From Candidatus Sabulitectum sp. (GTDB lineage: Bacteria; Fermentibacterota; Fermentibacteria; Fermentibacterales; JCC-6), in assembly GCA_023139045.1 (NCBI GenBank), contig JAGLOJ010000021.1, forward strand, positions 1 through 33,279: 33,279 bases of DNA. The letters are read 5' to 3'. Shown piece by piece: positions 25,996 to 33,279 of this stretch. The position numbers and the translations under genes were made by a program. The notes beneath the pieces were generated by a model that saw only the letters and a list, made by a program, of their open reading frames with translations, was not told where the DNA came from and searched no databases. Numbering within the stretch: position 1 is the stretch's first letter; every line of letters starts with the position of its first letter.

Positions 25996-27226
25996 CCTCT
26001 TCCCAATTGGATTTGCCACAGGTCATTCTAACAGTCTGCGGAGCCTTCGCGCGGATAAGAAAAATCATTTTCGCGGCAATTTTTCTGATGTCCCACTGGG
26101 CATGAGCATCATCTCTGAGTCTGATAAAGTGGTTAAACTCTCTTCCGTTTATGCTGAATCTTACCTGACGGCGATGAGCATTTGTGAGGAGATACTCCCC
26201 CATTCTGCCAAACTCGACTGCAGCATCAGAAGCCTTTGAACATTCCCTTTTGAAGAGGTCAGCAAGCCCCGCATTTTCAATGCTTGGTGGAATTGTTACT
26301 CCAAGAGAAGGTTCATATGCTGAAACAAGCTGAGTACACATTCTGTGTCTCTTCAACTGAGCATAGGCTGTTGCCGAAACAGTTATTCTGAAATCAGCCC
26401 TGAACAGTTCCCAGAATCTGGGTAAGGCATCGTGAATTCCCAGGTGGTCAAAAACTCTGTCAAAGGACGGTTCACCGAAGAGCTCTGTAAGCCAATCTGC
26501 AATCCTCTGATCTGAATCACAGCTTAGAAGCTCTACATCACCACCGCGACGAAGAACTGGAGCGGGCTGGATGTGAGCGATCCTGTCCATCTCAGCAGGT
26601 TCGGTAAACAGCATAAGAGAAGGAGCTATGGGAAGAACTGAATCGTACAGAGCCCCCGCCAGATCCCGCACTTCCTGAAGCGGATGCGCCTTCATTCTTC
26701 GGATCATGTGTTCCAGCTCCCGGGCATTCACTGTCATTCCCATCTGACTTGTTGCTGCAAGAGGAAGAATGTAACGGGCATCTTCTCTGGCTTCTGTTTT
26801 TGAGAGACCGGATTTCAGCAATGCAGATAGAATTTCTTCATAGCAGACAAACAGATCTGAAAGCACGGAGGAATACTGATGCAGCCCTTCGGGAAGAACC
26901 CAGTCCTCACCTATTCGGATATACCTTTGAGATTTTTCTGTAAAACTGGCAAGTCGAAATGATTGAACAGCCTCGGCTGCAAGTCTGGATATTCCTAGAA
27001 TATCGAAGTTGAACACAGCATGCTCGGCTATTGATCCATGTCCGTATTTGTAGACAATAGTTCTGTTGGATTTTCTTGCCTGCTCCACTTCGGTCGAGGA
27101 CTGTTTCCTGAGCTCTGTAATCGGTGCGGGATCACGGCTGATCCTGGCATAGGCAGCAGAAATAGTTTCAGGAGTCGCGGAACTGTTCTCTACATCGGTA
27201 TTGTACCCGGCCAGAATAACCTTCAC
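25973..27226 (-). CDS. Tandem double-domain ThyX-like (FAD-dependent thymidylate synthase family) protein
   Basis: A 417-residue protein made of two ThyX folds; ordinary ThyX has one of about 220-250 residues and works as a tetramer. Domain 1 (about 1-205) keeps FRLASFTEKSQRY (90-102), equivalent to the Ser..Glu.Ser.Arg half of the ThyX motif, but has SFR where RHR is expected; it also has ARYILPLA and NARELEHMIRRM. Domain 2 (about 235-417) has the reverse: intact RHR (293-295, KRHRMCTQ) but YEPSLG in place of the Glu-x-Ser-x-Arg half, followed by INGREFNHFIRLR. The GTG start at 27226 is supported by GAGGAG eight bases upstream. ThyX makes dTMP from dUMP with methylene-tetrahydrofolate and reduced FAD. 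Whether this fused form does so is not certain. It follows the GH84-like gene after 10 bases. Confidence 0.85.
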   Translation of the reverse strand: MKVILAGYNTDVENSSATPETISAAYARISRDPAPITELRKQSSTEVEQARKSNRTIVYKYGHGSIAEHAVFNFDILGISRLAAEAVQSFRLASFTEKSQRYIRIGEDWVLPEGLHQYSSVLSDLFVCYEEILSALLKSGLSKTEAREDARYILPLAATSQMGMTVNARELEHMIRRMKAHPLQEVRDLAGALYDSVLPIAPSLMLFTEPAEMDRIAHIQPAPVLRRGGDVELLSCDSDQRIADWLTELFGEPSFDRVFDHLGIHDALPRFWELFRADFRITVSATAYAQLKRHRMCTQLVSAYEPSLGVTIPPSIENAGLADLFKRECSKASDAAVEFGRMGEYLLTNAHRRQVRFSINGREFNHFIRLRDDAHAQWDIRKIAAKMIFLIRAKAPQTVRMTCGKSNWEEVTGKPAQ

Positions 27227-27236
27227 TTCTATCTCC

Positions 27237-28376
27237 TCAGCGTTTTCCTGCCGCAAGAGCTGCAACGGGATTTTCGTATGGTAATCTTATGTGCATAAAA
27301 TAATGAAGAGAACCGGCGGGGTCATCAGTCTCAAGTGCCCGACGAATAATTGACAGTGATCTATAGAGATCTCGTGCCACTGGAAGCAATTCCCAGCCAC
27401 CTTCGATCAGGGGTACAGATTCAACGAAATCAGCCATCTCCGGAACTGCTTCGTTCAACCAGGCAAGCGCATCTTCAACACCATTACCGTTAAGTGCATT
27501 TGAGAGTCTGGCAAGGATCTCTCCCCCTGTGTCACCGGTTCGCCAGGGAAGATAGTGAAACTCCTGCATCAGTTCCCAGCCAAGTCTGCGTCCCCCCAGC
27601 AGGGCCGGCCATTCCCTCCGGTAACCCAGAGCAGCTTTCTGCTCCATCGCCCCATGGAGAGCTGCAGGGAATATCTCAGATGGGTTAATGAACCACGAAT
27701 AATTATCCGGTACCCTGCCGTTCAATCCGGCCAGATAAACCCTGCGAAGACAATAATCGGTTGCCAGAACATTATCCCATATAACAGGCTTTCCTCCAAG
27801 AAGTTCTTCCGCAAGATGCAGGTCACTTAATTCCTCGGAAACTACCATGGGGCCGGTCCAGAAGGAACCCCAGTCAGCAGGAATCATTTCCCGCCAGACA
27901 CGAAGATACTCCTCTGCCTCAGAAAATCTCTCAAGGAACTCTCCGCAATAAACAGATGGGCAGAGAATCACTGGTAGATCTGTTCCTTCAAGAGCGCGCA
28001 TGGCGAAATTCATCTGTCTCTCTGCCAGCTTCCCGGCAGATTTGTCTGGAACATCATCAAACAGAATGGAAAGACCTGCTGCGCCCGAATCCACTGATCG
28101 AAGCAGTTTTCCCCTGGCAATTTTCCATTCATGATCCTGGAATTTCCACGGACTTATTGAAAAGAAAAAGGATGTAGCACCGCCCATGCAGCTCTGCAAA
28201 GAAAGCCATTCCTTATCCGGATAAGGTTCACGCCAGAGAAGTCTGTGCCAGGGGTCATCTTTCGGAGCAAAAAAATACGCCGGGTTCTCCAGGGATGAGA
28301 GTTCGTCAAGAAGTATCTTTCTCTGCTTTTCGGTAAATGGCTTGCCATAATAACCTTCCACTATTCCGTGGTACAC
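27237..28376 (-). CDS. GH84-like beta-N-acetylglucosaminidase domain protein
   Basis: The 379-residue protein opens with GIVEGYYGKPFT, the start of GH84 catalytic domains (bacterial hyaluronidase/O-GlcNAcase), has FFAPKDDPWHR, and has the catalytic acid pair Asp107-Asp108 in LSILFDDVP, consistent with substrate-assisted hydrolysis of N-acetyl-glucosaminides. PVIWDNVLATDY and NPSEIFPAALHG are also typical. There is no signal peptide, so unlike secreted bacterial GH84 enzymes it should be cytoplasmic. The GTG start follows GGGGGGAT. It is shorter than secreted relatives because accessory domains are missing, and the C-terminal 80 residues are helical. Its close link to the ThyX-like gene (10 bases) has no obvious biochemical reason. 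Confidence 0.85.
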   Translation of the reverse strand: MYHGIVEGYYGKPFTEKQRKILLDELSSLENPAYFFAPKDDPWHRLLWREPYPDKEWLSLQSCMGGATSFFFSISPWKFQDHEWKIARGKLLRSVDSGAAGLSILFDDVPDKSAGKLAERQMNFAMRALEGTDLPVILCPSVYCGEFLERFSEAEEYLRVWREMIPADWGSFWTGPMVVSEELSDLHLAEELLGGKPVIWDNVLATDYCLRRVYLAGLNGRVPDNYSWFINPSEIFPAALHGAMEQKAALGYRREWPALLGGRRLGWELMQEFHYLPWRTGDTGGEILARLSNALNGNGVEDALAWLNEAVPEMADFVESVPLIEGGWELLPVARDLYRSLSIIRRALETDDPAGSLHYFMHIRLPYENPVAALAAGKR

Positions 28377-28428
28377 TTGATCCCCCCGCCTGTTATGTTA
28401 CCTGCACTGTCTCAGTGGGTTTCCATTA

Positions 28429-28460
28429 TACAAGAATACAAGAATACAAGAATACAAGAA
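28429..28460. repeat. Four perfect 8-bp tandem repeats in the FTCD leader
   Basis: The unit tacaagaa is repeated four times without a mismatch, followed by an A-rich run and then the AGGAG ribosome site of the FTCD gene about 10 bases later. It lies in the 105-base gap between two divergent genes. Being 8 bases long and outside coding sequence, copy-number change would alter promoter or leader spacing rather than reading frame. Confidence 0.95.
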
Positions 28461-28481
28461 AAATAAAACAGGAGTGTTCAA

Positions 28482-30173
28482 ATGGCAAAGCGCATCGTAG
28501 AGTGTGTACCCAATATATCCGATGGTAGGAATCAGGAAGTAATCGATGCTGTGGTAAAAGCAGCATCATCGGTTAGCGGGGCATCTGTACTGGATGTTGA
28601 CCCCGGTTCAGCAACCAACAGAACTGTTATCACCATAGCCGGAGAGCCTGAAGCAGTGCTTCAGGCGGCATTCAATGTTATCGAAAGTGCCGGTAAACTC
28701 ATCGACATGAGAAAGCAGCACGGCTCCCACCCCCGTCACGGTGCCACCGATGTCTGCCCTTTTGTTCCCGTGAACGGAATAACAATGGAGGAATGTGCAG
28801 AGCTTGCCAGAAGGCTGGGGAAGAAAGTGGGAGAAGAACTCTCTATACCTGTTTACCTCTACGAGTATGCCGCATCAAAACCGGAGTGGGTCAAGCTGCC
28901 CAACATCCGTGAAGGCGAGTACGAAGCCCTTCAAAACAAACTTGGAAAACCTGAATGGAAACCGGATTTCGGTCCAAATGAATGGAATGATGAAACTGCT
29001 AAAACAGGAGTCTGCACCATTGGAGCCCGAAATTTCCTGATCGCTTACAATGTGAACCTGAACACTTCTGACACTTCCATGGCAAAAGAAATTGCATTGA
29101 ACATTCGCGACACAGGCAGAACACAGAGAACCAGTCAGTGGAAATTCGCAAGAGATGAAAATGGCAAAAAGATCACACAGGAAGGTCGTCTGAAAAACTG
29201 CAAGGCTTTCGGCTGGTTCATAGAGGAATACAATACCGCTCAGGTTACAATGAACCTCACAGACATTGCAGTTACACCTCTTCACATCGGATTTGATGTG
29301 ACGAAGGAAGAGGCGGAGAAACTTGGCCTCATGGTAACTGGAAGTGAAGTTGTGGGGCTTGTCCCTCTCAGCTCCATGGTAGATGCTGGCAAGTACTATC
29401 TGGAAAAACAGAACCGCGCACTGCTGAATATCGGCAAACAGGCAAAATCTGTGGGAGCACCGGAACGGGAACTGGTTGACATTGCTATTCGCTCAATGGG
29501 CCTCAGTGATGTGGCTGAATTCGATCCAGACAAGAAAATCGTAGAATACATCATTGCAGACAAATCGGTGAACCTTTCCCGTATGACATGCAGAGCATTC
29601 TGCGACGAACTCTCCATAGACAGCCCGGCTCCCGGTGGCGGCAGCGCCGCTGCTCTGATGGGCGCAGTTGGTGCCGGTCTGAACAGTATGGTAGCCAACC
29701 TTACGGTCAAGAACAGAAAATTCAGATCAAACTGGGAGGAAATGCTTGAACTGGCCCCGGAAGCTCAGAGCATCAAAGAATTCCTGGTTAACGCCATCGA
29801 CGATGACACCAGGGCATTCAATGTCTGGATGGACACAGCGCGGGCCAAGGGCGATGTGCAGTCGGCAATCAAAGGCGCCATTGAAGTACCCCTGAGCGTT
29901 CTGGCAAAATCACCGAAGATCGCAGAAATGGCTCTGGCCCTGGTCGAGCGTGGAATGCAGTCGAGCCTTTCCGACGCAGGAGTTGCAGCAGCAGCAGCAA
30001 GAGCCTGCGCAACGGGGGCATACTACAATGTTCTCATCAACCTTCCGGAAATCGAAGATCTCGATTACAAAAAGAGAGTTTCTGAAGAGGCTGATAATCT
30101 CCTGGCAGAAACCGAAAAACTCGCCGCCATGGTTCAGGACGAGGTAATAGCTAAACTGAAAAACGAAGGCTGA
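28482..30173 (+). CDS. Bifunctional glutamate formimidoyltransferase / formimidoyl-THF cyclodeaminase
   Basis: The 563-residue fusion catalyses the last steps of histidine degradation through formiminoglutamate. The N-terminal transferase (about 1-300) moves the formimino group to tetrahydrofolate; it shows VECVPNISDGRN and HPRHGATDVCPF, whose first His (83) matches the catalytic His of known enzymes. The C-terminal cyclodeaminase (about 365-563) shows CDELSIDSPAPGGGSAAA and releases ammonia to give methenyl-THF. The same fusion is known in animals (FTCD) and some bacteria, while many bacteria have separate genes. AGGAG precedes the ATG. With hutH in the window, the histidine-to-folate route is supported. 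The transketolase gene follows after eight bases. Confidence 0.95.
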   Translation: MAKRIVECVPNISDGRNQEVIDAVVKAASSVSGASVLDVDPGSATNRTVITIAGEPEAVLQAAFNVIESAGKLIDMRKQHGSHPRHGATDVCPFVPVNGITMEECAELARRLGKKVGEELSIPVYLYEYAASKPEWVKLPNIREGEYEALQNKLGKPEWKPDFGPNEWNDETAKTGVCTIGARNFLIAYNVNLNTSDTSMAKEIALNIRDTGRTQRTSQWKFARDENGKKITQEGRLKNCKAFGWFIEEYNTAQVTMNLTDIAVTPLHIGFDVTKEEAEKLGLMVTGSEVVGLVPLSSMVDAGKYYLEKQNRALLNIGKQAKSVGAPERELVDIAIRSMGLSDVAEFDPDKKIVEYIIADKSVNLSRMTCRAFCDELSIDSPAPGGGSAAALMGAVGAGLNSMVANLTVKNRKFRSNWEEMLELAPEAQSIKEFLVNAIDDDTRAFNVWMDTARAKGDVQSAIKGAIEVPLSVLAKSPKIAEMALALVERGMQSSLSDAGVAAAAARACATGAYYNVLINLPEIEDLDYKKRVSEEADNLLAETEKLAAMVQDEVIAKLKNEG

Positions 30174-30181
30174 AATTAACA

Positions 30182-32098
30182 ATGAAAAGAACAAATTTCA
30201 TTCCTCCAGCACTTCCTGCAGCTGTCGAGAAAGAACTTCAGAACCTCTGTCATGAAGCCAGGGGCAACATTCTTAAGATGACCAGCCTTGCGGCCAGCGG
30301 TCATCCAGGCGGTTCCATGAGCAGTCTGGAGATATTCGCTCTGCTCTGGAGTCAGGCCAATGTTAACCCGGAAAAGCCATCAATGGCCGGGCGCGACAGA
30401 ATAGTTGTAAGTCACGGTCACACTTCCCCGGGTGTTTACAGTGTTCTTGGTGCTCTCAATTTCTTTGATCTGAATGAAGCTGTTGTTTCATTCAGGCTGG
30501 CCGGCAGCGACTTCGAAGGTCACATAGAAAGACATCTCCCGGGAATCGAGCTCACCAGTGGCAATCTGGGGCAGGGCCTCAGTGCAGCGATTGGAATGGG
30601 CATAGCTGGCAGAAGCAACGGAGTTAAGAACCACATATGGGTTGTGGCCGGTGATGGCGAAAACCAGAAGGGTCAGATTTCAGAGGCAAGAAGATTTGCT
30701 TCCAAATACATGCTCAATAATCTCACCTATGTCATCGACCTTAACCACTTGCAGATATCAGGAGACACAGCGGATGTGATGCCGATGAACCTGAGAGCTG
30801 AATTCGAAGCCTCAGGCTGGGATGTGACAGAAACTGATGGCCACGACCTGAACGACCTTTACAAAGCCCTGCGCCCTGAAGGGCAGAAAAAACCCAGGCT
30901 GATTCTCGCCAGAACAGTTATGGGCAAGGGTGTTTCTTTCATGGAAAACAAAGCAGGCTTCCACGGCAGAGCCCTGAAAAAGGATGAGTTGACTCAAGCC
31001 CTCAAAGAACTCAATATCGAAAACAACATGGAGGAGCTAGCCGCTGAAAGAAAGATTTTCCTCAAGAACAGAAAAACAAGCTGCCGGGAAGAGCCTGTTT
31101 ATCACTTAATAAATAATGCCGGTGACCCAATCACCTATAGTACGGGTCATAAAGGCGACAACAGAAGTGCCTGGGGCAAAGCACTTGTCAGTCTTGCTGA
31201 CGCCAACTCTGACAACATCCCACTGGTGTTCGACTGTGATCTTGCCGGAAGCGTAAAAACTGCGGAATTTGCACAAAAGTACCCTGGACACTTTTTCCAG
31301 ACCGGTATAATGGAACACCATGCAGCAACCATGGCTGGGTGTGCGACCCTTGCAGACAAAGTTGCATTCTGGAGTGACTTCGGCGTATTTGCAATTGATG
31401 AGACCTTCAACCAGCACAGGCTTAACGACATCAACCACACAAATCTGAAAGTTGTCGCCACGCACTGCGGGCTTGATGTGGGACCAGACGGAAAAACCCA
31501 CCACTCTATCAAGTATGTAGGACTTATGCGTGCGCTCCCCAACTACCGCACAATTGTTCCAGCAGACCCGAATCAAACTGACAGAGCAGTTCGTCACGCG
31601 GCAACAAATCCGGGCAACTACTTCATAGCTATGGGACGATCAAAGCTACATACAATAGAAAAAGAAAACGGCACGCCATTCTTTGACGAGAACTATGAAT
31701 TCACTTACGGCAAAGCCGATAAATTCAGAAGCGGTACGGATGTTGCAATTCTGGCCATGGGATCAACAAGCGGAAAGGCCATCCTTGCTGCACAGATCCT
31801 TGAAATCGGTGGAGTATCAACCGGTGTCTGGGGAATCAGCTGTCCAACTGAGATTTCAGAAGAATTCATCAGGAATCTTCTGAATTTCAAGCACATAATC
31901 ACAGTAGAAGACCACGACACAGAAACCGGCCTTGGCGCCGGCATAGCACTCTCACTTTCCGGAATTGGAAGCACTCCTCCACTGACCAGAATCGGAGTAA
32001 CCAACTACGGAATGAGCGGAGACGCTGAGGATCTGTATACCCTTCAGGGCCTTCAACCTGAACAGATTGCAGAAACGATAATAGAAAAACTCGGGTGA
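30182..32098 (+). CDS. tkt: Transketolase
   Basis: Transfers two-carbon ketol units between sugar phosphates using thiamine diphosphate, linking pentose phosphates to glycolysis. The 638-residue protein has all three regions: the N-terminal TPP domain with SGHPGGSMSS (His41), SHGHTSPGVYS (His80) and the GDGE (157-160)...DLNHLQISGD motif; the pyrimidine domain with GIMEHHAATMAGCA and FWSDFGVFAIDE; and a C-terminal domain ending in GMSGDAEDLYTLQGL. It is one polypeptide rather than the split form of some archaea and anaerobes. It starts eight bases after FTCD with only a weak ribosome site (GAAGG), suggesting coupling. The product pools (ribose 5-phosphate, glyceraldehyde 3-phosphate) are also PdxS substrates. 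Confidence 0.95.
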   Translation: MKRTNFIPPALPAAVEKELQNLCHEARGNILKMTSLAASGHPGGSMSSLEIFALLWSQANVNPEKPSMAGRDRIVVSHGHTSPGVYSVLGALNFFDLNEAVVSFRLAGSDFEGHIERHLPGIELTSGNLGQGLSAAIGMGIAGRSNGVKNHIWVVAGDGENQKGQISEARRFASKYMLNNLTYVIDLNHLQISGDTADVMPMNLRAEFEASGWDVTETDGHDLNDLYKALRPEGQKKPRLILARTVMGKGVSFMENKAGFHGRALKKDELTQALKELNIENNMEELAAERKIFLKNRKTSCREEPVYHLINNAGDPITYSTGHKGDNRSAWGKALVSLADANSDNIPLVFDCDLAGSVKTAEFAQKYPGHFFQTGIMEHHAATMAGCATLADKVAFWSDFGVFAIDETFNQHRLNDINHTNLKVVATHCGLDVGPDGKTHHSIKYVGLMRALPNYRTIVPADPNQTDRAVRHAATNPGNYFIAMGRSKLHTIEKENGTPFFDENYEFTYGKADKFRSGTDVAILAMGSTSGKAILAAQILEIGGVSTGVWGISCPTEISEEFIRNLLNFKHIITVEDHDTETGLGAGIALSLSGIGSTPPLTRIGVTNYGMSGDAEDLYTLQGLQPEQIAETIIEKLG

Positions 32099-32104
32099 TA
32101 AGAC

Positions 32105-32124
32105 GGGGCCGCGAAAGCGGCTCT
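32105..32124 (+). terminator. GAAA-capped hairpin after transketolase
   Basis: An 8-base stem including two G-U pairs (32105-32112 with 32117-32124) closes a GAAA tetraloop six bases after the tkt stop. The downstream sequence is CTTACG, without a real T tract, so it is a weaker candidate terminator or a 3' stabiliser. Confidence 0.5.
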
Positions 32125-32170
32125 CTTACGGGAAGAATAACCATTCTCAACCGGTAGTTCCATCTCCCCT

Positions 32171-32255
32171 CTAATGCATAATGCTTATGCTCTGCACCTC
32201 TTCCACACCTCCGATTTCAACTCTCAGAATATAGATTCCAGACGGAAGGATGTTT
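32171..32255 (-). pseudogene. C-terminal FlgD-type secretion tail of a lost exported protein
   Basis: On the minus strand a short frame reads NILPSGIYILRVEIGG followed by a closing strand and a stop at 32171. LxSGIYxLRV is the signature of FlgD Ig-like or type IX-like C-terminal sorting domains found on many large secreted proteins of FCB-group bacteria. The frame is cut upstream (about 32255) where the transposase remnant begins, and a stop appears right at the boundary. So the last 25 or so residues of a larger surface protein are left, separated from the rest by the inserted element. Confidence 0.7.
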
Positions 32256-33040
32256 GTTCATCAGAATATTCCGATACCTGGTGGTGCCGTTGACGGGAAC
32301 TCTTCAGACAAAAAGCTGAATCACAAAATGCTTACCCGTATAGGTAATCATCTTGCCAAAGATGGAATCGGAGACGGTGCTTTTGTCTATTCCGCGGATT
32401 CAGCGATGGTTACAGAATACAATCTTGAGACTCTTGGCGAGAATAATTTCATTACGAGATTGCCGTTCAATTACAAGGAAGCTGATCTCGCGGTCAGCAA
32501 AGCCGTCAGAGATAAGTCTGGCTGGGAGAATGTACCATTCTCTTGATGTGTGTATAGAGGAAAAGATAACCTATGGGAAGGGTAAGCCGCCCAGGGATCC
32601 AGCGAAACGCAAGATAGGATCAATCAAGTATCTGCTAAAAGGTACAGTAAATGAAAATACTGAAAAGGTTGAACAGACTCGTGAAGAGTCAGGCTGCTTT
32701 GTACTTCCAACCAACACGCCAGTAACGGGTGCAATGTCTCATTCGCCGGCAGAAGTGCTTGCCGCTTACAAGGAGCAGCACGGAATTGAGCAGTACTTCA
32801 GTTTCATAAAGAATCCAACGATTATGAACAGTGTCTTTCTCAAGAACCCGGAACGCATTGAGGTACTCTGCTTCATTATGCTGATTACCTTACTGGTCTG
32901 GAATCTAATGCAGCATGTAATGAGAAGAAATATCAAGGAGAGTGGATCAGTTGTTGAGGGTCTGGCTGGACGAAAGACGACAATCCCAACACATATGCAA
33001 TGACCACAAAATTCAGAGCACGGATATACAGTGTTTTTAG
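32256..33040 (+). pseudogene. Transposase remnant, IS1634/IS4-like (DDE), frameshifted and truncated
   Basis: Three frames join into one transposase. Frame A (to about 32545) carries PGGAVDGNSSDKKLN and GAFVYSADSAMVTEYNLE, a DDE transposase core around the second Asp. Frame B (about 32545-32990) carries AYKEQHGIEQYFSFIKNPTIM, with the terminal Glu region, and MLITLLVWNLMQHVMRRNI. A third frame (from 32994) continues YAMTTKFRARIYSVF. The first 150 or more residues, including the first Asp, are absent, and the C-terminus is cut at 33040 by a group II intron. At least two frameshifts make it non-functional. No terminal inverted repeat could be identified at the left boundary. Confidence 0.85.
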
Positions 33041-33113
33041 TCGAGTGGCCAGCGGGAACCTCCCCCGCTGGCTCTCTCCGAACCGGACGTGAAAGTCTCC
33101 CTTCATCCGGCTC
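33040..33113 (-). ncRNA. Group II intron domains V and VI
   Basis: Domain V is 34 nucleotides (33113 to 33080): GAGCCGGATG starts it and CGTCCGGTTC ends it, with the AGC of the catalytic triad and a GAGA loop. Domain VI follows: GCCAGCGGG and CCCGCTGGC form a perfect 9-base stem, then a candidate bulged branch-point A (33046) seven bases before the 3' end at 33040. Domain V begins right after the maturase stop codon, so almost no domain IV sequence lies between. Confidence 0.92.
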
Positions 33114-33279
33114 TTATTGTTCAACCTGCGCATAGAGTATTCTCCAGTGAGCAAACAGATTTGGTTCCTTGCGCGAAATACGCCTTAACCATTGTGCTGC
33201 TCTGCGGGGATGCCCCCTAAAACGCTTGTATTTCCTTGTTGCCCACATCACCAGACGGTAATTCAGACATTGAAAGATC
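33114..33279 (-). CDS. Group II intron-encoded reverse transcriptase/maturase, C-terminal end
   Basis: The last 54 or so residues of the intron-encoded protein are visible. LNYRLVMWATRKYKRFRG and PRRAAQWLRRISRKEPNLFA, then HWRILYAQVEQ and a stop, match the extreme C-terminus after the maturase (X) domain in bacterial LtrA-like proteins (compare KYKRFRG and LFAHW in that family). The reverse transcriptase domain is off the right edge. The frame is open to the window end without frameshift. Confidence 0.88.
   Translation of the reverse strand, partial: IFQCLNYRLVMWATRKYKRFRGHPRRAAQWLRRISRKEPNLFAHWRILYAQVEQ

Larger units (their letters stand above)
33040..33279 (-). mobile_element. 3' end of a bacterial group II intron (continues beyond the window)
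   Basis: The segment contains the C-terminus of an intron-encoded maturase, immediately followed by domain V and domain VI and a 3' end of canonical AY type (AC at 33041-33040). It lies antisense to, and inside, the transposase remnant. The 5' part (domains I-IV and the reverse transcriptase) lies to the right of the window, so activity cannot be judged. Confidence 0.92.

Noticed and set aside
28429-28460. CRISPR-like repeat
   Set aside because: The units are 8 bases, directly adjacent, with no spacers; it is a simple tandem repeat.

Overview
The window looks like a chromosomal segment of an uncultivated Gram-negative bacterium. It has lipoproteins, signal peptides, a probable outer-membrane barrel, a TolQ/TolR (ExbB/ExbD) motor and a FlgD-type C-terminal secretion tail. 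The mix of a 6-bladed beta-propeller lipoprotein, an FG-GAP surface protein, frequent TTG/GTG starts and tight gene coupling resembles FCB-related candidate phyla such as Fermentibacteria. That placement is inference only; no rRNA or marker gene is present to fix it.

Left edge (1-1141): decayed accessory DNA. A nested inverted repeat is followed by a broken type III DNA methyltransferase gene with an internal deletion at a 12-bp sequence and a lost 3' end, plus a short fragment upstream of it. 1368-4450: a half-size EamA transporter, a DegT-family sugar aminotransferase and a polyprenyl-phosphate sugar-1-phosphate transferase, pointing to surface glycan synthesis. 4462-8122: two small exported proteins of unknown function reading away from each other, the second heading a tight run pdxS-pdxT-DUF89 phosphatase-FmdB zinc ribbon (vitamin B6 synthesis plus probable metabolite repair). 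8165-11973: hutH on the minus strand, divergent from groES-groEL, with a strong hairpin after groEL.

12033-22925 (minus strand) is the most interesting part. The order of transcription is outer-membrane barrel with a coiled-coil tail, 1473-residue TPR protein, 144-residue exported protein, TolQ/ExbB, two TolR/ExbD proteins, and an FHA-like/TM/Gly-rich/TonB-like protein. Most junctions overlap or are within a few bases. One TolQ plus two TolR plus an FHA/TonB-like transducer, a TPR protein and a barrel matches the composition of the Agl-Glt/Nfs machines of Myxococcus, which use proton-motive force to act on the envelope. A propeller lipoprotein follows after a UUCG hairpin.

23158-32098: a large exported FG-GAP/repeat protein, then a convergent pair made of a tandem double-ThyX protein and a GH84 glycosidase-like protein. 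Divergent from these are a bifunctional formiminotransferase-cyclodeaminase (with four 8-bp tandem repeats in its leader) and a transketolase. HutH and FTCD are the first and last steps of histidine degradation to glutamate and folate one-carbon units; ThyX uses methylene-folate, so folate metabolism links several genes.

Right edge (32171-33279): nested mobile-element debris. A FlgD-type secretion-tail gene is cut by a frameshifted IS1634/IS4-like transposase remnant. That remnant is interrupted in antisense by the 3' end of a group II intron, with domains V and VI and the C-terminus of its maturase visible.
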